A stretch of DNA of 64,000 bases from an uncultured Fibrobacter sp. (GCF_947166265.1 NZ_CAMVDO010000004.1:62001-126000), one strand, 5' to 3'; counted from the first letter of the stretch, positions 23,276-32,347 are shown. Translations and numbers: made by a program. The notes: generated by a model from the letters alone, not told the origin.

Positions 23276-24086
23276 TCGTAACAACAAAGCCAAAGCCCAC
23301 GGAGTCGCCCGCGTCATTTCCAAGCGCGGGTATTGCAGCCGCAGTGAGGCGGAAAGACTTGTCCGCGAAGGTCATGTGATTCTCCGAAGCAAGCCCGTAC
23401 GCGATCCCGAAGCCCCCACCTACGAGAACGACGAAATTCTCATAGACGGCACCCCTGTCACCGCAAATGAATTTGTCTACTTCGCCATGAACAAGCCTCG
23501 CGGAATCGTCTCCACCGCCAAAGACGAAAAGGGCCGCAAAACCGTGATGGACTTGTTCCGCGAAGAATTCGCCAAATTGTACCCCGGCAAGCCCATGCCG
23601 CACATCGCGCCCGTTGGCCGCCTCGATGCCGCAAGCGAAGGACTATTGCTTTTTACCAACGACACAAAGTGGGCTGACGACATTCTAAGCGGCGGTTCGG
23701 CAAGCTCACCTACTTTCTATCATTCTGGAGCCAAAGGCGATAGAATCCATAAAGCGCCTCATCTTAAAATCTACCGCGTACAAGTCAAGGGGAAACCTTC
23801 CGCCGCCGAACTTTCACAAATGGAATCCGGCTTCAACGTTCCTCCCCGTGTCTTCGGAGAAAAAGACGAATTTATGCATGCCGAGCGTGCAACGCTCCAT
23901 AGCGACGGAGAAAAGAACTGCTGGCTAGAAATTACATTGTCCGAAGGAAAGAATCGCGAAATTCGCCGAATGCTTTCACACCTCGGCTACGAAGTGATGC
24001 GCCTGGTTCGCATTCAATTCGACAAATTCACCCTCAACGACTTAAAGCCCGGCCAGATTCGCAAAATACTTCCGGTAAAGCTCTGA
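23262..24086 (+). CDS. RsuA/RluB/RluE/RluF-family pseudouridine synthase
   Basis: 274 residues: an N-terminal S4 domain (about 14-60, GYCSRSEAERLVREG) and a catalytic domain with the Asp at 122 in GRLDAASEGLLLF, plus NREIRRML near the C-terminus. Members modify a uridine in 16S or 23S rRNA; the exact site cannot be read. A repeat-derived insert (about residues 144-164) lies just before the KIYRV strand. The gene converges on the antiporter gene, with a single base between the two stop codons. Confidence 0.87.
   Translation: MAFNNRNNKAKAHGVARVISKRGYCSRSEAERLVREGHVILRSKPVRDPEAPTYENDEILIDGTPVTANEFVYFAMNKPRGIVSTAKDEKGRKTVMDLFREEFAKLYPGKPMPHIAPVGRLDAASEGLLLFTNDTKWADDILSGGSASSPTFYHSGAKGDRIHKAPHLKIYRVQVKGKPSAAELSQMESGFNVPPRVFGEKDEFMHAERATLHSDGEKNCWLEITLSEGKNREIRRMLSHLGYEVMRLVRIQFDKFTLNDLKPGQIRKILPVKL
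23691..23751 (+). repeat. Dispersed repeats B and C inside the pseudouridine synthase gene
   Basis: GGTTCGGCAAGCTCACC (compare GGTTCGGCAGGCTCACC at 16150), then TATCATTCTGGAGCC and GGCGATAGAATCCATA (compare the minus strand of 6186-6228). In frame, encoding a Ser/Gly-rich loop. Confidence 0.75.
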
Positions 24087-24087
24087 G

Positions 24088-25086
24088 TTAAAGAGCCTGC
24101 GCTACAAGCAGTCCCAGATAACCCACATATACAAGCAGAAGAATGACACCGGCAATACGGTTCAGACGGCCATCACCGCCGCCACGCCTAAAGCCAAGAA
24201 CCATCAAGGACACCGTGAGGATTGTCATGAGCGGCATATCACGGGAGACAACGGCCGCCTCCACATCGCCCATCGGGGTAATTGTCGCGGCAAAGCCAAC
24301 CACGGCAAGCGTGTTGAACAGGTTCGAACCGATAATGTTTCCAAGAGCGAGGTCATTTTCGCCCTTACGTGCAGCGGCAATAGAGCTTGCAAGCTCCGGC
24401 AACGAAGTTCCAATCGCCACAATGGTAAGGCCAATCAGCAAGTCGCTCACGCCTAGTGCACGTGCGATTTCAACCGCCCCCCACACCAGCGAGCGCGAAC
24501 TGGCAACCAGCAGGGCAAAACCAAGCACCAGCCACAGAATCGATTTGCCAAGCGAACTCTTTTGAGTCGTTTCACCTTCGGCTTGCAATGACGTGTCTGA
24601 CGAATTTTGCGAATCATCCGCTTTTTCTGCCTTCGCCTTTTTCATTTCGCGCCAAATGCTGTACCCCATGGCCGCAGCAAAGACAATTAACAAAACAATG
24701 CCGTTTACACGAGAAACACTTCCGTCGCACACCAAAAAGATCGAAAGCAGCGACACGAGCAACAGAATCGGCAAATCGCCCCGGATAACGGAACGTTGCA
24801 TCAGAATCGGAGAAATCAGTGCCGTCGCGCCAAGAATCAGCGCAATGTTTGCGATGTTACTGCCGTAGGCGTTTCCCAGAGCAAGCTCCGGATTTCCCTG
24901 AGCCGCAGAAATCGCGGAAACCGTGAGTTCCGGAGCAGATGTCCCAAAACCCACAATAACCATTCCGATAAGCAGAGTGGACATTCCGCAAAATTCAGCA
25001 ATGCCCACAGCGCCATCGACAAACTTGTCCGCACTCCAGACGAGTACAACAAGACCAACCAACACTGCGACTGCGGCAAGAATCAT
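24088..25086 (-). CDS. Calcium/sodium antiporter (CaCA family, YrbG type)
   Basis: 332 residues with two homologous halves. The first carries GFGTSAPEL and GNAYGSNIANI, the second AIGTSLPEL and GNIIGSNLFN: the two alpha repeats that form the ion site. About ten transmembrane segments, with a charged cytoplasmic loop of about 40 residues in between. Inner membrane; exchange of Ca2+ for Na+ or H+ is inferred from the family. Confidence 0.9.
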   Translation of the reverse strand: MILAAVAVLVGLVVLVWSADKFVDGAVGIAEFCGMSTLLIGMVIVGFGTSAPELTVSAISAAQGNPELALGNAYGSNIANIALILGATALISPILMQRSVIRGDLPILLLVSLLSIFLVCDGSVSRVNGIVLLIVFAAAMGYSIWREMKKAKAEKADDSQNSSDTSLQAEGETTQKSSLGKSILWLVLGFALLVASSRSLVWGAVEIARALGVSDLLIGLTIVAIGTSLPELASSIAAARKGENDLALGNIIGSNLFNTLAVVGFAATITPMGDVEAAVVSRDMPLMTILTVSLMVLGFRRGGGDGRLNRIAGVILLLVYVGYLGLLVAQAL

Positions 25087-25089
25087 AGA

Positions 25090-26166
25090 CTAGAACGGGT
25101 AAAGAGTCAAACCGATATTAAACGAAGAGGCGCTGAGATCCAGGTCCATGTAGCGGATGTGGCCGTCGTACATGTCCGAGACACCGATGTCTGCCCCGAG
25201 ATCAATCGAGACGAACTTGTGAGCCATGACCGAGAAACCAAACAGGAACGACCAATCCACGCCGTTGCGGAAATTTTCGTCCATCATGTCGATTTTGGCC
25301 TTAGTCTTTTTGCCATCTTTCGTGGTATAGGAATAACGAAGCTTATCGGCGAGCGGAACGGACACCTGCGTACCCAAGTCAAAGTAAATCCTAGACGAAG
25401 GAGCCTTGAAGGTAAACATCAGGGGGATGTCCAGCTTTTTCTGCCTGAACTTGAAGCTATAGGGAATTCCGTTAATGTAGTAGGACTGGCTTGCTTCGCT
25501 CTGTTCATAGAGGACACCAAGCTTGATACCCATCGTGTATTCGTTCAACGGAATAATGGACATCACACCGGCGCGCCAGTTCATGCCATCGTAGCTGTCG
25601 CCATCCCACTTGTTCGAGGACATGTAGTAGGAACCGATAGAACCGTGAACACCGATTTTAAAGTTCATCGGAATAAGCCCCATGAGCTTTTCCATAGTCA
25701 CGGTATCGCGCTCGTTTCGCTGAGCCACATAGACCGTACGCACGGGAACGCCATCGTCACCCGTATAGACGGTTTCGTAATAAACGGTATTGGTACGCGG
25801 ACGTTCTGCACCCAGCGAAGTATAGCTGGCCTTATTGTCGGCACCGCGAACCGCTTTCGGAGCAACCATTACGGCAGGTTCTTCGGCCACTTGAGAAGCC
25901 GGGGCAGCCGTTTCAACCTGAGAGGGAGCCGCGCCCGCAGCATCTTCACCGCGAACGGCAACCGGAGCAGCCGCTTCGGCAGGTTCTTCTACAGCGTTTT
26001 CCGGACTAACCGATTCTTCGACTGGAGCTGCAGCAGGAGCAGTTTCAGACGCCACCGCCGGAACAGCCGCTTCAGGGGCTGCAGTTTCCGCAGCAGCAGG
26101 AGCCTGGGCAAACGTAAATGCCGACAGGGCTAGAACAGAAAGAATACCTGTGATTTTGCGATTCAT
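25090..26166 (-). CDS. Outer-membrane beta-barrel protein with Ala/Pro/Glu-rich periplasmic linker
   Basis: 358 residues from the ATG at 26166 (GGAGG 5 bases upstream). A signal peptide is followed by an Ala/Pro/Glu/Val-rich disordered stretch (about 24-105) and then a barrel-like domain to residue 358 ending in LYPF. The linker composition matches that of the large porin at 50117. Such linkers may span the periplasm or touch peptidoglycan (inference). It starts just upstream of the antiporter gene (3 bases between stop and start), so the two are co-transcribed from a strong promoter. Confidence 0.78.
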   Translation of the reverse strand: MNRKITGILSVLALSAFTFAQAPAAAETAAPEAAVPAVASETAPAAAPVEESVSPENAVEEPAEAAAPVAVRGEDAAGAAPSQVETAAPASQVAEEPAVMVAPKAVRGADNKASYTSLGAERPRTNTVYYETVYTGDDGVPVRTVYVAQRNERDTVTMEKLMGLIPMNFKIGVHGSIGSYYMSSNKWDGDSYDGMNWRAGVMSIIPLNEYTMGIKLGVLYEQSEASQSYYINGIPYSFKFRQKKLDIPLMFTFKAPSSRIYFDLGTQVSVPLADKLRYSYTTKDGKKTKAKIDMMDENFRNGVDWSFLFGFSVMAHKFVSIDLGADIGVSDMYDGHIRYMDLDLSASSFNIGLTLYPF

Positions 26167-26191
26167 AAGAACCTCCACTGTTTACATTGTT

Positions 26192-26220
26192 ATTATAGCA
26201 TTTTTTAAGAGAAAAAACAA
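26192..26220 (-). promoter_or_regulatory. Sigma-70-type promoter of the outer-membrane protein gene
   Basis: Minus strand: -35 TTGTTT (26215-26220), 17-base spacer, -10 TATAAT (26192-26197). A perfect -10 box and optimal spacing suggest high expression. Confidence 0.75.
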
Positions 26221-26321
26221 GTTTTTTCAGTTTCTCACTCCTTGTTTATGACATTCCTCTCTGGATCCCGTCGCTGCGCTCCAGGCCGCTAATGACCAGC
26301 CCCCTGAAACCTGTCATCTTT

Positions 26322-26386
26322 CCAGATCCTTCGACTTCGGCCCTTTGCTTCGACAAGCTCAGCACAGGCTTAGGCTCAGGGACCTT
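26322..26386. repeat. Mosaic of dispersed repeats, family B
   Basis: AGATCCTTCGACTTCGGCCC, GCTTCGACAAGCTCAGCACA and GGCTCAGGGACCTT units in the 265-base region between the divergent outer-membrane protein and pepA genes. An additional CTGGATCCCGTCGCTGCGCT unit lies at 26256-26280. The region holds no gene. Confidence 0.7.
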
Positions 26387-26431
26387 GCCCCTAACCGCTG
26401 CCAACTGTCTACTATTTGCTACATTTATCGC

Positions 26432-27904
26432 ATGAATTTGAATATTGTTACCTCTGAAAATCTTAAAAACGTCGACAACAAGGCTTACGCCCTCTTTTTT
26501 GTCAAGCAGTCCATTCAATTTTCCACCGTTCTCTCCCCCGAAGGCGAAGAACAGGTCGAAACCATTCTGAAGGGCATGAAGGACGGCCCGTTTGAAGACC
26601 TAGAATTTCTTGAAATCGACGGCAGCAACACCTTCTTTGTAGACGCCGCCAAGGAACGCGGACTTTCCGCTCTCGATCACCTGCGAATGGCGGCCTACCG
26701 CCTCGCAAAGCGAGCCATGAAAAAGCAGGTGGCCTGCGTGAGCCTTTTCCTTGCCGATGCCGCCGATGAACAGTTCAAGGCCATTTTACACGGTTTGCAT
26801 TATGCCGACTACAAATTCGACGCCTACAAGAGCAAGCAAAAGCCGAACTTCCAGGTGACCTACGAAATCGTCGCCGGCGAACACACCGCCGCCTTCAAGA
26901 AGATTGCCGAAGAAGTCGCCGTAGAACAGAAGGCGATTACGCTTGCGAAAAACTTGATCAACACCTGTGCCTCGGACCTCTACCCCGCCGAATTCGTGGA
27001 ACGTGCAAAAACAATCGCCAAGTATACCGAAGGCTTAAGCATCAAGGTTCGCAACATGAAGCAACTTGAAAAGGAAGGCTTCATGGGCCACGTGACCGTC
27101 GGCAAGGGCAGCTCGCACGAACCGTACATGATTACGCTCGATTACAAGCCCGCAAAGCGCACCTCCAAGGACCACTTGGTGATTATCGGCAAGGGCCTCA
27201 CCTTCGACACCGGCGGTCTCTGCCTGAAACCGCCTAAATCGATGCCCGAAATGATTAGCGACATGAGCGGTGCCGCAACAGCTCTCGCCGCCATCCAGGC
27301 GATTGCTTCGCTCAAGCTCCCGGTACACGTGAGTGCCGTCTGCTGCCTCGCCGAAAACGCCATCGGCAACAAGTCGGTGCTGCCGGGCGATATCTTTAAG
27401 GCCAAGAACGGAAAGACCGTCATGGTCGACAATACCGATGCCGAAGGCCGCCTGGTCCTCTCCGACGGCCTTGCCGAAGCGGGCGAAATCGGTGCAACGC
27501 ATATCGTGGACCTCGCCACCCTCACGGGCGCCATGGTCCGCGCCCTCGGATACGCCATCACCGGATTCTTCAGCAACGATGATGACCTCGGACTCAAGGT
27601 AATCAACTGCGGCGAAGCCTGCTGTGAAAAGTTCTGGAGCATGCCGCTCGAAGAAGAATACGCCGACGCCCTCAAGGACAAGTTTGCCGACCTCAAGAAT
27701 ACCGGCAGCGACGCTGGCGCCATTTCCGCAGCGCTTTTCCTCCAGGAATTCGTTCCCGAGAACACCGCCTGGACGCACTGGGATATCGCAGGGACCGCCT
27801 TCGTGACCAAGCCGTGGAAGTACACCGAATACGGTGCAACCGGTTTCGGCGTACAGACGCTCATTGAACTCACTAGAGAGTTTGCGCAGACGAAAGCGGA
27901 CTAA
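26432..27904 (+). CDS. pepA: Leucyl aminopeptidase (M17)
   Basis: 490 residues from the ATG at 26432; the frame is open 29 codons further, but those read through repeat DNA. The family signature NTDAEGRL is at 334-341, with metal and catalytic residues in GKGLTFDTGG (Lys 254, Asp 259). Cytoplasmic, hexameric in relatives, removes N-terminal residues from peptides. There is no clear Shine-Dalgarno; TACATT is 6 bases upstream, so it may be leaderless. Ends in a strong terminator. Confidence 0.93.
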   Translation: MNLNIVTSENLKNVDNKAYALFFVKQSIQFSTVLSPEGEEQVETILKGMKDGPFEDLEFLEIDGSNTFFVDAAKERGLSALDHLRMAAYRLAKRAMKKQVACVSLFLADAADEQFKAILHGLHYADYKFDAYKSKQKPNFQVTYEIVAGEHTAAFKKIAEEVAVEQKAITLAKNLINTCASDLYPAEFVERAKTIAKYTEGLSIKVRNMKQLEKEGFMGHVTVGKGSSHEPYMITLDYKPAKRTSKDHLVIIGKGLTFDTGGLCLKPPKSMPEMISDMSGAATALAAIQAIASLKLPVHVSAVCCLAENAIGNKSVLPGDIFKAKNGKTVMVDNTDAEGRLVLSDGLAEAGEIGATHIVDLATLTGAMVRALGYAITGFFSNDDDLGLKVINCGEACCEKFWSMPLEEEYADALKDKFADLKNTGSDAGAISAALFLQEFVPENTAWTHWDIAGTAFVTKPWKYTEYGATGFGVQTLIELTREFAQTKAD

Positions 27905-27940
27905 CGCAAACAAAATAGTCCCCTAAAAACGTATATAAAA

Positions 27941-27969
27941 ATCCCGCACGGACCGTGCGGGATTTTTTT
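27941..27969 (+). terminator. Bidirectional intrinsic terminator
   Basis: Perfect 11-base stem ATCCCGCACGG / CCGTGCGGGAT with a 1-base centre, followed by T7. The minus strand also has a T5 run, so it can serve pepA and the convergent outer-membrane protein gene. Confidence 0.92.
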
Positions 27970-28003
27970 GGGGGTGGATTTGGAATTTCAATTTCAGAGG
28001 AAA

Positions 28004-28774
28004 CTATTTTCTGACAAAGTTCACCTTCAAAGTTATCGTAAAGATGCCCGATTCCTCGATATCACGATCGTAATTGTCATCACTGTCCTGCGCGAGTTCA
28101 TCGTACGATGCCTGCAAGGCTACACCAAAATTCAACAAATCGGACAAATACCACAACTTACCGATTTCAAACGAAACAGAATAGCCAACCTCGTTAAACT
28201 TAAGATTGTCAGAATCAATGTCTTTATATTCTAGGCCGTCAAACTTGTCGGAACCTTCGTCACCTGCATGAATATAGAGAAAGCCAAAAGCGGCTCCCGC
28301 ATACAGACCGTATAAATCGTGTTCAGGGTTTCTAAAGAAATAAAAATTCAGGCCACCGCCAAGCAGAAACCTAAAAGCATCCGACGAAAAATCGACCGAA
28401 ACCGTTTTCTCATTCTTCCTTTTTTCGGAATAGGTATAATCCCCCCATTTCAAAGAGGCTATTTCCAAGAAACTGAAGACAGCAACGCGACTTCCAAAAA
28501 CGCCACCGAATCTTGCAGTAAAATCCGGACCAAATCCGCTAAATTCAGTTTCGTCGACACCCCCACCTGGTCCATAATACGTATAGTAATCCGTTTCGCT
28601 ATTTTCATAATGCATGTTTAGGTACTGCATGCCCAGCGAGGCTTCAAAGTAAAACGCATTGTGAATATACGAGACTCGCCCCACGTCATTGGACGGACGA
28701 GAATCATAAGTTCCCGCATAGCAGAGGGCTGCAACCAGCAAAACGAAAGACCAAAATTTGGACAACAATTTCAT
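28004..28774 (-). CDS. Putative outer-membrane beta-barrel protein (tandem paralogue 2)
   Basis: 256 residues from the ATG at 28774; the open frame starts with a TTG two codons earlier. Signal peptide, then AGTYDS at the mature N-terminus, tyrosine-rich strands and a FVRK end. It resembles the neighbouring gene in order of elements: GFGPDF versus GYGPDL, a SSDAFRF versus DTDAIRF strand, and a final strand ending VRK versus LRK. Unknown function; likely a duplicated pair. Confidence 0.72.
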   Translation of the reverse strand: MKLLSKFWSFVLLVAALCYAGTYDSRPSNDVGRVSYIHNAFYFEASLGMQYLNMHYENSETDYYTYYGPGGGVDETEFSGFGPDFTARFGGVFGSRVAVFSFLEIASLKWGDYTYSEKRKNEKTVSVDFSSDAFRFLLGGGLNFYFFRNPEHDLYGLYAGAAFGFLYIHAGDEGSDKFDGLEYKDIDSDNLKFNEVGYSVSFEIGKLWYLSDLLNFGVALQASYDELAQDSDDNYDRDIEESGIFTITLKVNFVRK

Positions 28775-28780
28775 ACTCAA

Positions 28781-29575
28781 TTACTTGCGCAAGACAATCA
28801 AATCAACGGCAATTGCATAGGAATCCGAAGCATTTCCACTGCTGCCATCGCGGATTCCATTTTCCAGGGAACCCTTGGCCGCAAAGCCTACATTCCAGGA
28901 ATCGCTAATGGACCAAACTTTTCCAAACTGCAAGCCAAAAGCCAGTCCGCTTTCCGATATTTCAAGTTCTTCGTGGTTGTAGTAGCCCGAAGAAAGGCCG
29001 GCCTCTTCGGCTGTAATGCTTGCGGTCGCCCCCACAAAGACGCCATTCAAAAAGCTCATCGAATCCGAATTCAGGAACACCAGCGCTCCACCGCCGAACG
29101 CAAAGCGAATCGCATCGGTATCAAAGTCCGCCTTGGACTGTTTCTTTCCGTTATACGTACGCGAACCCTTGAAATTTCCGTCGAGTGCCGAAAATTCAAG
29201 ATTACAGAATAGGGCGACTCGGCTAGAAATAATGCCACCGATTTTCAATCCCAAATCGGGACCGTAACCACGGAACCGGCGGCTGACCGAATTACCGTCA
29301 TCGCCGACAATCCACATCTGTGATTTTTCATCCCAATAGTCTTCGTATTCCTTGTACGCAACCTTCATATAGCGGGCGCCGATTTCTGCTGCAAAGAAGA
29401 AACCATTATGACGCTGCACCTGTTGCTGAGGAGATTGCGTGACAGGCATAGGTTGCCCCTGCGGAGGAACCGGGGACTGTACAGGCGGGTTCTGCTGATA
29501 TGCATTTTGAGAGTCATACATTCCAGCATAGGCCGCAACCGCCAAGGATAAGACTATGTATTTAAAAATTCGCAT
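28781..29575 (-). CDS. Putative outer-membrane beta-barrel protein (tandem paralogue 1)
   Basis: 264 residues with a signal peptide, AGMYDS at the mature N-terminus, a Pro/Gln-rich stretch (about 28-55) and a beta-barrel-like remainder ending VLRK. Its stop is 6 bases before the start of the paralogous gene, so they form a two-gene operon. The Pro/Gln segment is absent from the second copy. No family recognised. Confidence 0.72.
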   Translation of the reverse strand: MRIFKYIVLSLAVAAYAGMYDSQNAYQQNPPVQSPVPPQGQPMPVTQSPQQQVQRHNGFFFAAEIGARYMKVAYKEYEDYWDEKSQMWIVGDDGNSVSRRFRGYGPDLGLKIGGIISSRVALFCNLEFSALDGNFKGSRTYNGKKQSKADFDTDAIRFAFGGGALVFLNSDSMSFLNGVFVGATASITAEEAGLSSGYYNHEELEISESGLAFGLQFGKVWSISDSWNVGFAAKGSLENGIRDGSSGNASDSYAIAVDLIVLRK

Positions 29576-29750
29576 AAACTAAATATAATAAACGATTCCT
29601 TTTGTAGACATAAATCGTTGTAAAAAAAGGAATACACCCATAAGAAACAAAATCCGCCTGCAAAAATCCGTGATAAGCGATACAGAAATCACGCTAGGAA
29701 TTTTCAACCGAATCCACCATCCCTCTCAAAATTTCTATTTTTGTAAAAAA

Positions 29751-29774
29751 GATCCCCGCATTCGCGGGAATGAC
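29751..29774. repeat. Palindromic repeat, family A
   Basis: GATCCCCGCATTCGCGGGAA plus TGAC, 9 bases upstream of the guaA start. The rest of the 208-base region before guaA holds no gene; I see no purine riboswitch. Confidence 0.8.
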
Positions 29775-29783
29775 AGAAAGAAT

Positions 29784-31619
29784 ATGAAAAACGTTGATAC
29801 GATTGCAGTTTTGGACTTTGGTGGGCAGTACGCTCACTTGATTGCCAACCGTGTACGCCGTCTTGGCGTGTTTACCGAAATCCACTCCCCTGCCGCCCCG
29901 GTTTCTGAACTCGAAGGCGTGAAGGGCATCATTTACAGTGGTGGTCCGTCTAGCGTTTATGCGGCTGACGCTCCGGAATACAATCCTGAAATTTTGAACC
30001 TCCCGGTGCCGAAGCTCGGCATCTGCTACGGTCACCAGCTCATCGCCCAGCAGTTGGGCGGTCACGTTGAACCGGGCAAGGTCAAGGAATACGGCATCGC
30101 CGACCTGATTGTGGGCGACGAAAAGTGCCCGCTTTTGAAGGGTCTCCCGAAGGCATCCCCGATGTGGATGAGCCACGGCGACCAGGTGACAAAGCTCCCC
30201 GAAGGCTACAAGATTGTGGCCAGCACCAAGGACTGCGAAATCGCCGCTGTTGCATTCGACAGCGACAAGCCCGAACGCCAGATTTTCGGCATCCAGTTCC
30301 ACCCCGAAGTCACGCACAGTAAGTTCGGCATGAAGCTTCTCGAAAACTTCGTCGACTTTACGGGTGCAAAGAAGACCTGGAACATGAAGAGCTACTTGCC
30401 GCTCATCACGGAGCGCATCAAGGAACAGGTCAAGGACCGCAAGGTCTTCTTGCTCGTGTCTGGCGGTGTGGACTCTACAGTGGCATTCGTGCTCTTGAAC
30501 CGCGTACTCGGACCGGAAAAGGTTCTCGGCTTGCATGTGGATAACGGCATGATGCGCCTCGGCGAATCCCAGAAAATTATGGACTTCCTCACGAAGGAAG
30601 GCATGAACAACCTCAAGGTCCGCGACGCTAGCGAACACTTCCTCGCAAAGCTCAAGGGCGTGACTGCACCGGAAACCAAGCGCGGCATCATCGGTAAGGA
30701 ATTCCTGACGGTAAAGGACGAGGAAATGGCGAAGCTCAACCTCGATCCGAACCAGTGGATGATGGCTCAAGGCACCATCTACCCCGACACCATCGAAAGC
30801 GGCGGCACCAAGAACGCCGACAAGATCAAGACGCACCACAACCGCGTGCAGGAAGTCTTGGACCTTATGGAAAAGGGCCTCGTGCTGGAACCTCTCGCCG
30901 ACCTGTACAAGGACGAAGTCCGCGCCCTCGGCGAAGAACTCGGCATTCCGCACAACCTCGTGTGGCGTCACCCGTTCCCGGGTCCGGGCCTCGGCGTTCG
31001 CCTGCTCTGCAGCGAAGGCAAGCTCACCGACGATATGGTGAAATTCGAAGACGTGAAGGACACCGCAGGTCAGTCCCTCGCCGATTACCTCAAGGCAAAC
31101 AACATCGCAGGTCGCATACTCCCGATCAAGAGCGTTGGCGTCCAGGGCGACGGCCGTACTTACGCACAGCCGTTCCTCATCACGACTCCGGGCCTCAGCT
31201 GGAAGGATTGCGAAAAGTTCTCTACCGAACTTGCCAACCGCTTCAAGGCAATCAACCGCGTGATTTACCAGATTGGCAGCGTCGCTGATGAAGATCCGAA
31301 GCTTGTCGAACAATACGCCACCCGCGAAAACTTTGATACGCTCCGCAAGTTCGACAACATCTGCACCGAATTCTTGCAGGCAAACGACTTGTACGAAAAG
31401 ATCTGGCAGATGCCGGTCGTGCTCGTTCCGCTCCGCACGGCGGGCAAGCCCTGCATCGTGATGCGCCCGGTGAACTCCACCGAAGCCATGACGGCAAACT
31501 TCGCCGAAATCGACCAGGGAATGCTCGCCGGTCTCTGGCGCAAGTTCGAAGCCGAAGGTGCAGGCAGCCTGTGGTACGACGTGACGCACAAGCCTCCCGG
31601 AACCATTGAGTGGGAATAA
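29784..31619 (+). CDS. guaA: GMP synthase (glutamine-hydrolysing), long form
   Basis: Converts XMP to GMP. Start at the ATG at 29784, so MKNVDTIAVLDFGGQY begins the glutaminase domain; the frame extends 38 codons further upstream through the palindromic repeat. The glutaminase nucleophile is Cys 81 in CYGHQL and the ATP-pyrophosphatase P-loop SGGVDST is at 226-232. At 611 residues it is about 90 longer than the usual bacterial enzyme. The extra sequence lies in the C-terminal dimerisation part, after GDGRTY, before the common THKPPGTIEWE end. Long forms of this kind are known in eukaryotes. Confidence 0.95.
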   Translation: MKNVDTIAVLDFGGQYAHLIANRVRRLGVFTEIHSPAAPVSELEGVKGIIYSGGPSSVYAADAPEYNPEILNLPVPKLGICYGHQLIAQQLGGHVEPGKVKEYGIADLIVGDEKCPLLKGLPKASPMWMSHGDQVTKLPEGYKIVASTKDCEIAAVAFDSDKPERQIFGIQFHPEVTHSKFGMKLLENFVDFTGAKKTWNMKSYLPLITERIKEQVKDRKVFLLVSGGVDSTVAFVLLNRVLGPEKVLGLHVDNGMMRLGESQKIMDFLTKEGMNNLKVRDASEHFLAKLKGVTAPETKRGIIGKEFLTVKDEEMAKLNLDPNQWMMAQGTIYPDTIESGGTKNADKIKTHHNRVQEVLDLMEKGLVLEPLADLYKDEVRALGEELGIPHNLVWRHPFPGPGLGVRLLCSEGKLTDDMVKFEDVKDTAGQSLADYLKANNIAGRILPIKSVGVQGDGRTYAQPFLITTPGLSWKDCEKFSTELANRFKAINRVIYQIGSVADEDPKLVEQYATRENFDTLRKFDNICTEFLQANDLYEKIWQMPVVLVPLRTAGKPCIVMRPVNSTEAMTANFAEIDQGMLAGLWRKFEAEGAGSLWYDVTHKPPGTIEWE

Positions 31620-31620
31620 A

Positions 31621-31672
31621 TTAGACGAAAGAACGCCGCTACGCGGCTACAGACGAGAGACGAGAGAATTGT
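31621..31672 (+). repeat. Dispersed repeat, family D
   Basis: TTAGACGAAAGAACGC, then the inverted repeat GCCGCTACGCGGC, then TACAGACGAGAGACGAGAG. Directly follows the guaA stop. A relative of equal length lies inside the ureohydrolase gene (22965-23016). Confidence 0.75.
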
Positions 31673-31718
31673 TTGAAGTCTGTAGTGGAAGTGCAGTGAT
31701 TCTTTAAGGGACGAAATT

Positions 31719-32318
31719 ATGGCAGGCATTACATACGAAGTCGAAGACAAGAACATTGTTGAACAAATTAAGAACGACGCGATGAACGCCGCCAAGGAAC
31801 TTGTAGAAAAGGCACACCTCTCGGCGGGCAACATCGTAGTGATTGGTTGCAGCACGAGTTCCACGCTCGGAAACGACATCGGAAGCCACTCCGTGCCCGA
31901 AGTCGGCAAGGCCATTTTCGAAGGTTTACAGTCGGTTTTCAAGCCGCTGGGCATCTACATTGCAGCGCAATGCTGCGAACACCTGAACCGTGCGATTATC
32001 GTTGAACATGCCGCAGTCCCAAACGCCGAACTCGTGAACGTGGTTCCGCAGCCCAAGGCTGGTGGCTCTTTCGCAACGGCCTGCTACGGAGCCTTTGAAC
32101 ATGCAGTCGCCATCGAGCATATCAAGGCGGACGCCGGCCTCGACATCGGCAGTACTCTTATCGGCATGCATCTGAAAGAAGTTGCGGTTCCGGTCCATAT
32201 GCAGCAGACGCATATCGGCAAGGCAATCCTGATTGCCGCACGCACCCGCCCGAAGTTTATCGGCGGCGAACGTGCACATTACGACGAAAGCCTCAAGGAC
32301 GGCTATCCGAAATTCTAA
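31719..32318 (+). CDS. UPF0340 family protein (YwlG-like)
   Basis: 199 residues with family-type segments: VIGCSTSSTLGNDIG near residue 41, QCCEHLNRA at about 84-92, and the C-terminal THIGKAILIAARTRPKFIGG. The biochemical function of UPF0340 is not established. An AAGGG-like Shine-Dalgarno lies upstream (TTTAAGGGACGAAATT). It follows guaA by 100 bases that contain a dispersed repeat, so separate transcription is possible. Confidence 0.83.
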   Translation: MAGITYEVEDKNIVEQIKNDAMNAAKELVEKAHLSAGNIVVIGCSTSSTLGNDIGSHSVPEVGKAIFEGLQSVFKPLGIYIAAQCCEHLNRAIIVEHAAVPNAELVNVVPQPKAGGSFATACYGAFEHAVAIEHIKADAGLDIGSTLIGMHLKEVAVPVHMQQTHIGKAILIAARTRPKFIGGERAHYDESLKDGYPKF

Positions 32319-32320
32319 AT

Positions 32321-32347
32321 GGAGATCCCCGCCTTAGCGGGGATGAC
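32321..32347. repeat. Palindromic repeat, family A
   Basis: GGAGATCCCCGCCTTAGCGG plus GGATGAC, directly after the UPF0340 gene. No T-run follows. Confidence 0.82.

Noticed and set aside
24796-26133. 445-codon open frame antisense to the antiporter and outer-membrane protein genes
   Set aside because: Runs across two well-supported genes and gives an Arg/His-rich translation without motifs.
29576-29783. Purine riboswitch before guaA
   Set aside because: I could not find the conserved three-way-junction sequences; the region holds only weak hairpins and a palindromic repeat.
29694-31589. 631-codon open frame antisense to guaA
   Set aside because: Mirror of a strongly codon-biased gene; its translation is His/Val/Ala-rich with no motif, and guaA is unmistakable on the other strand.
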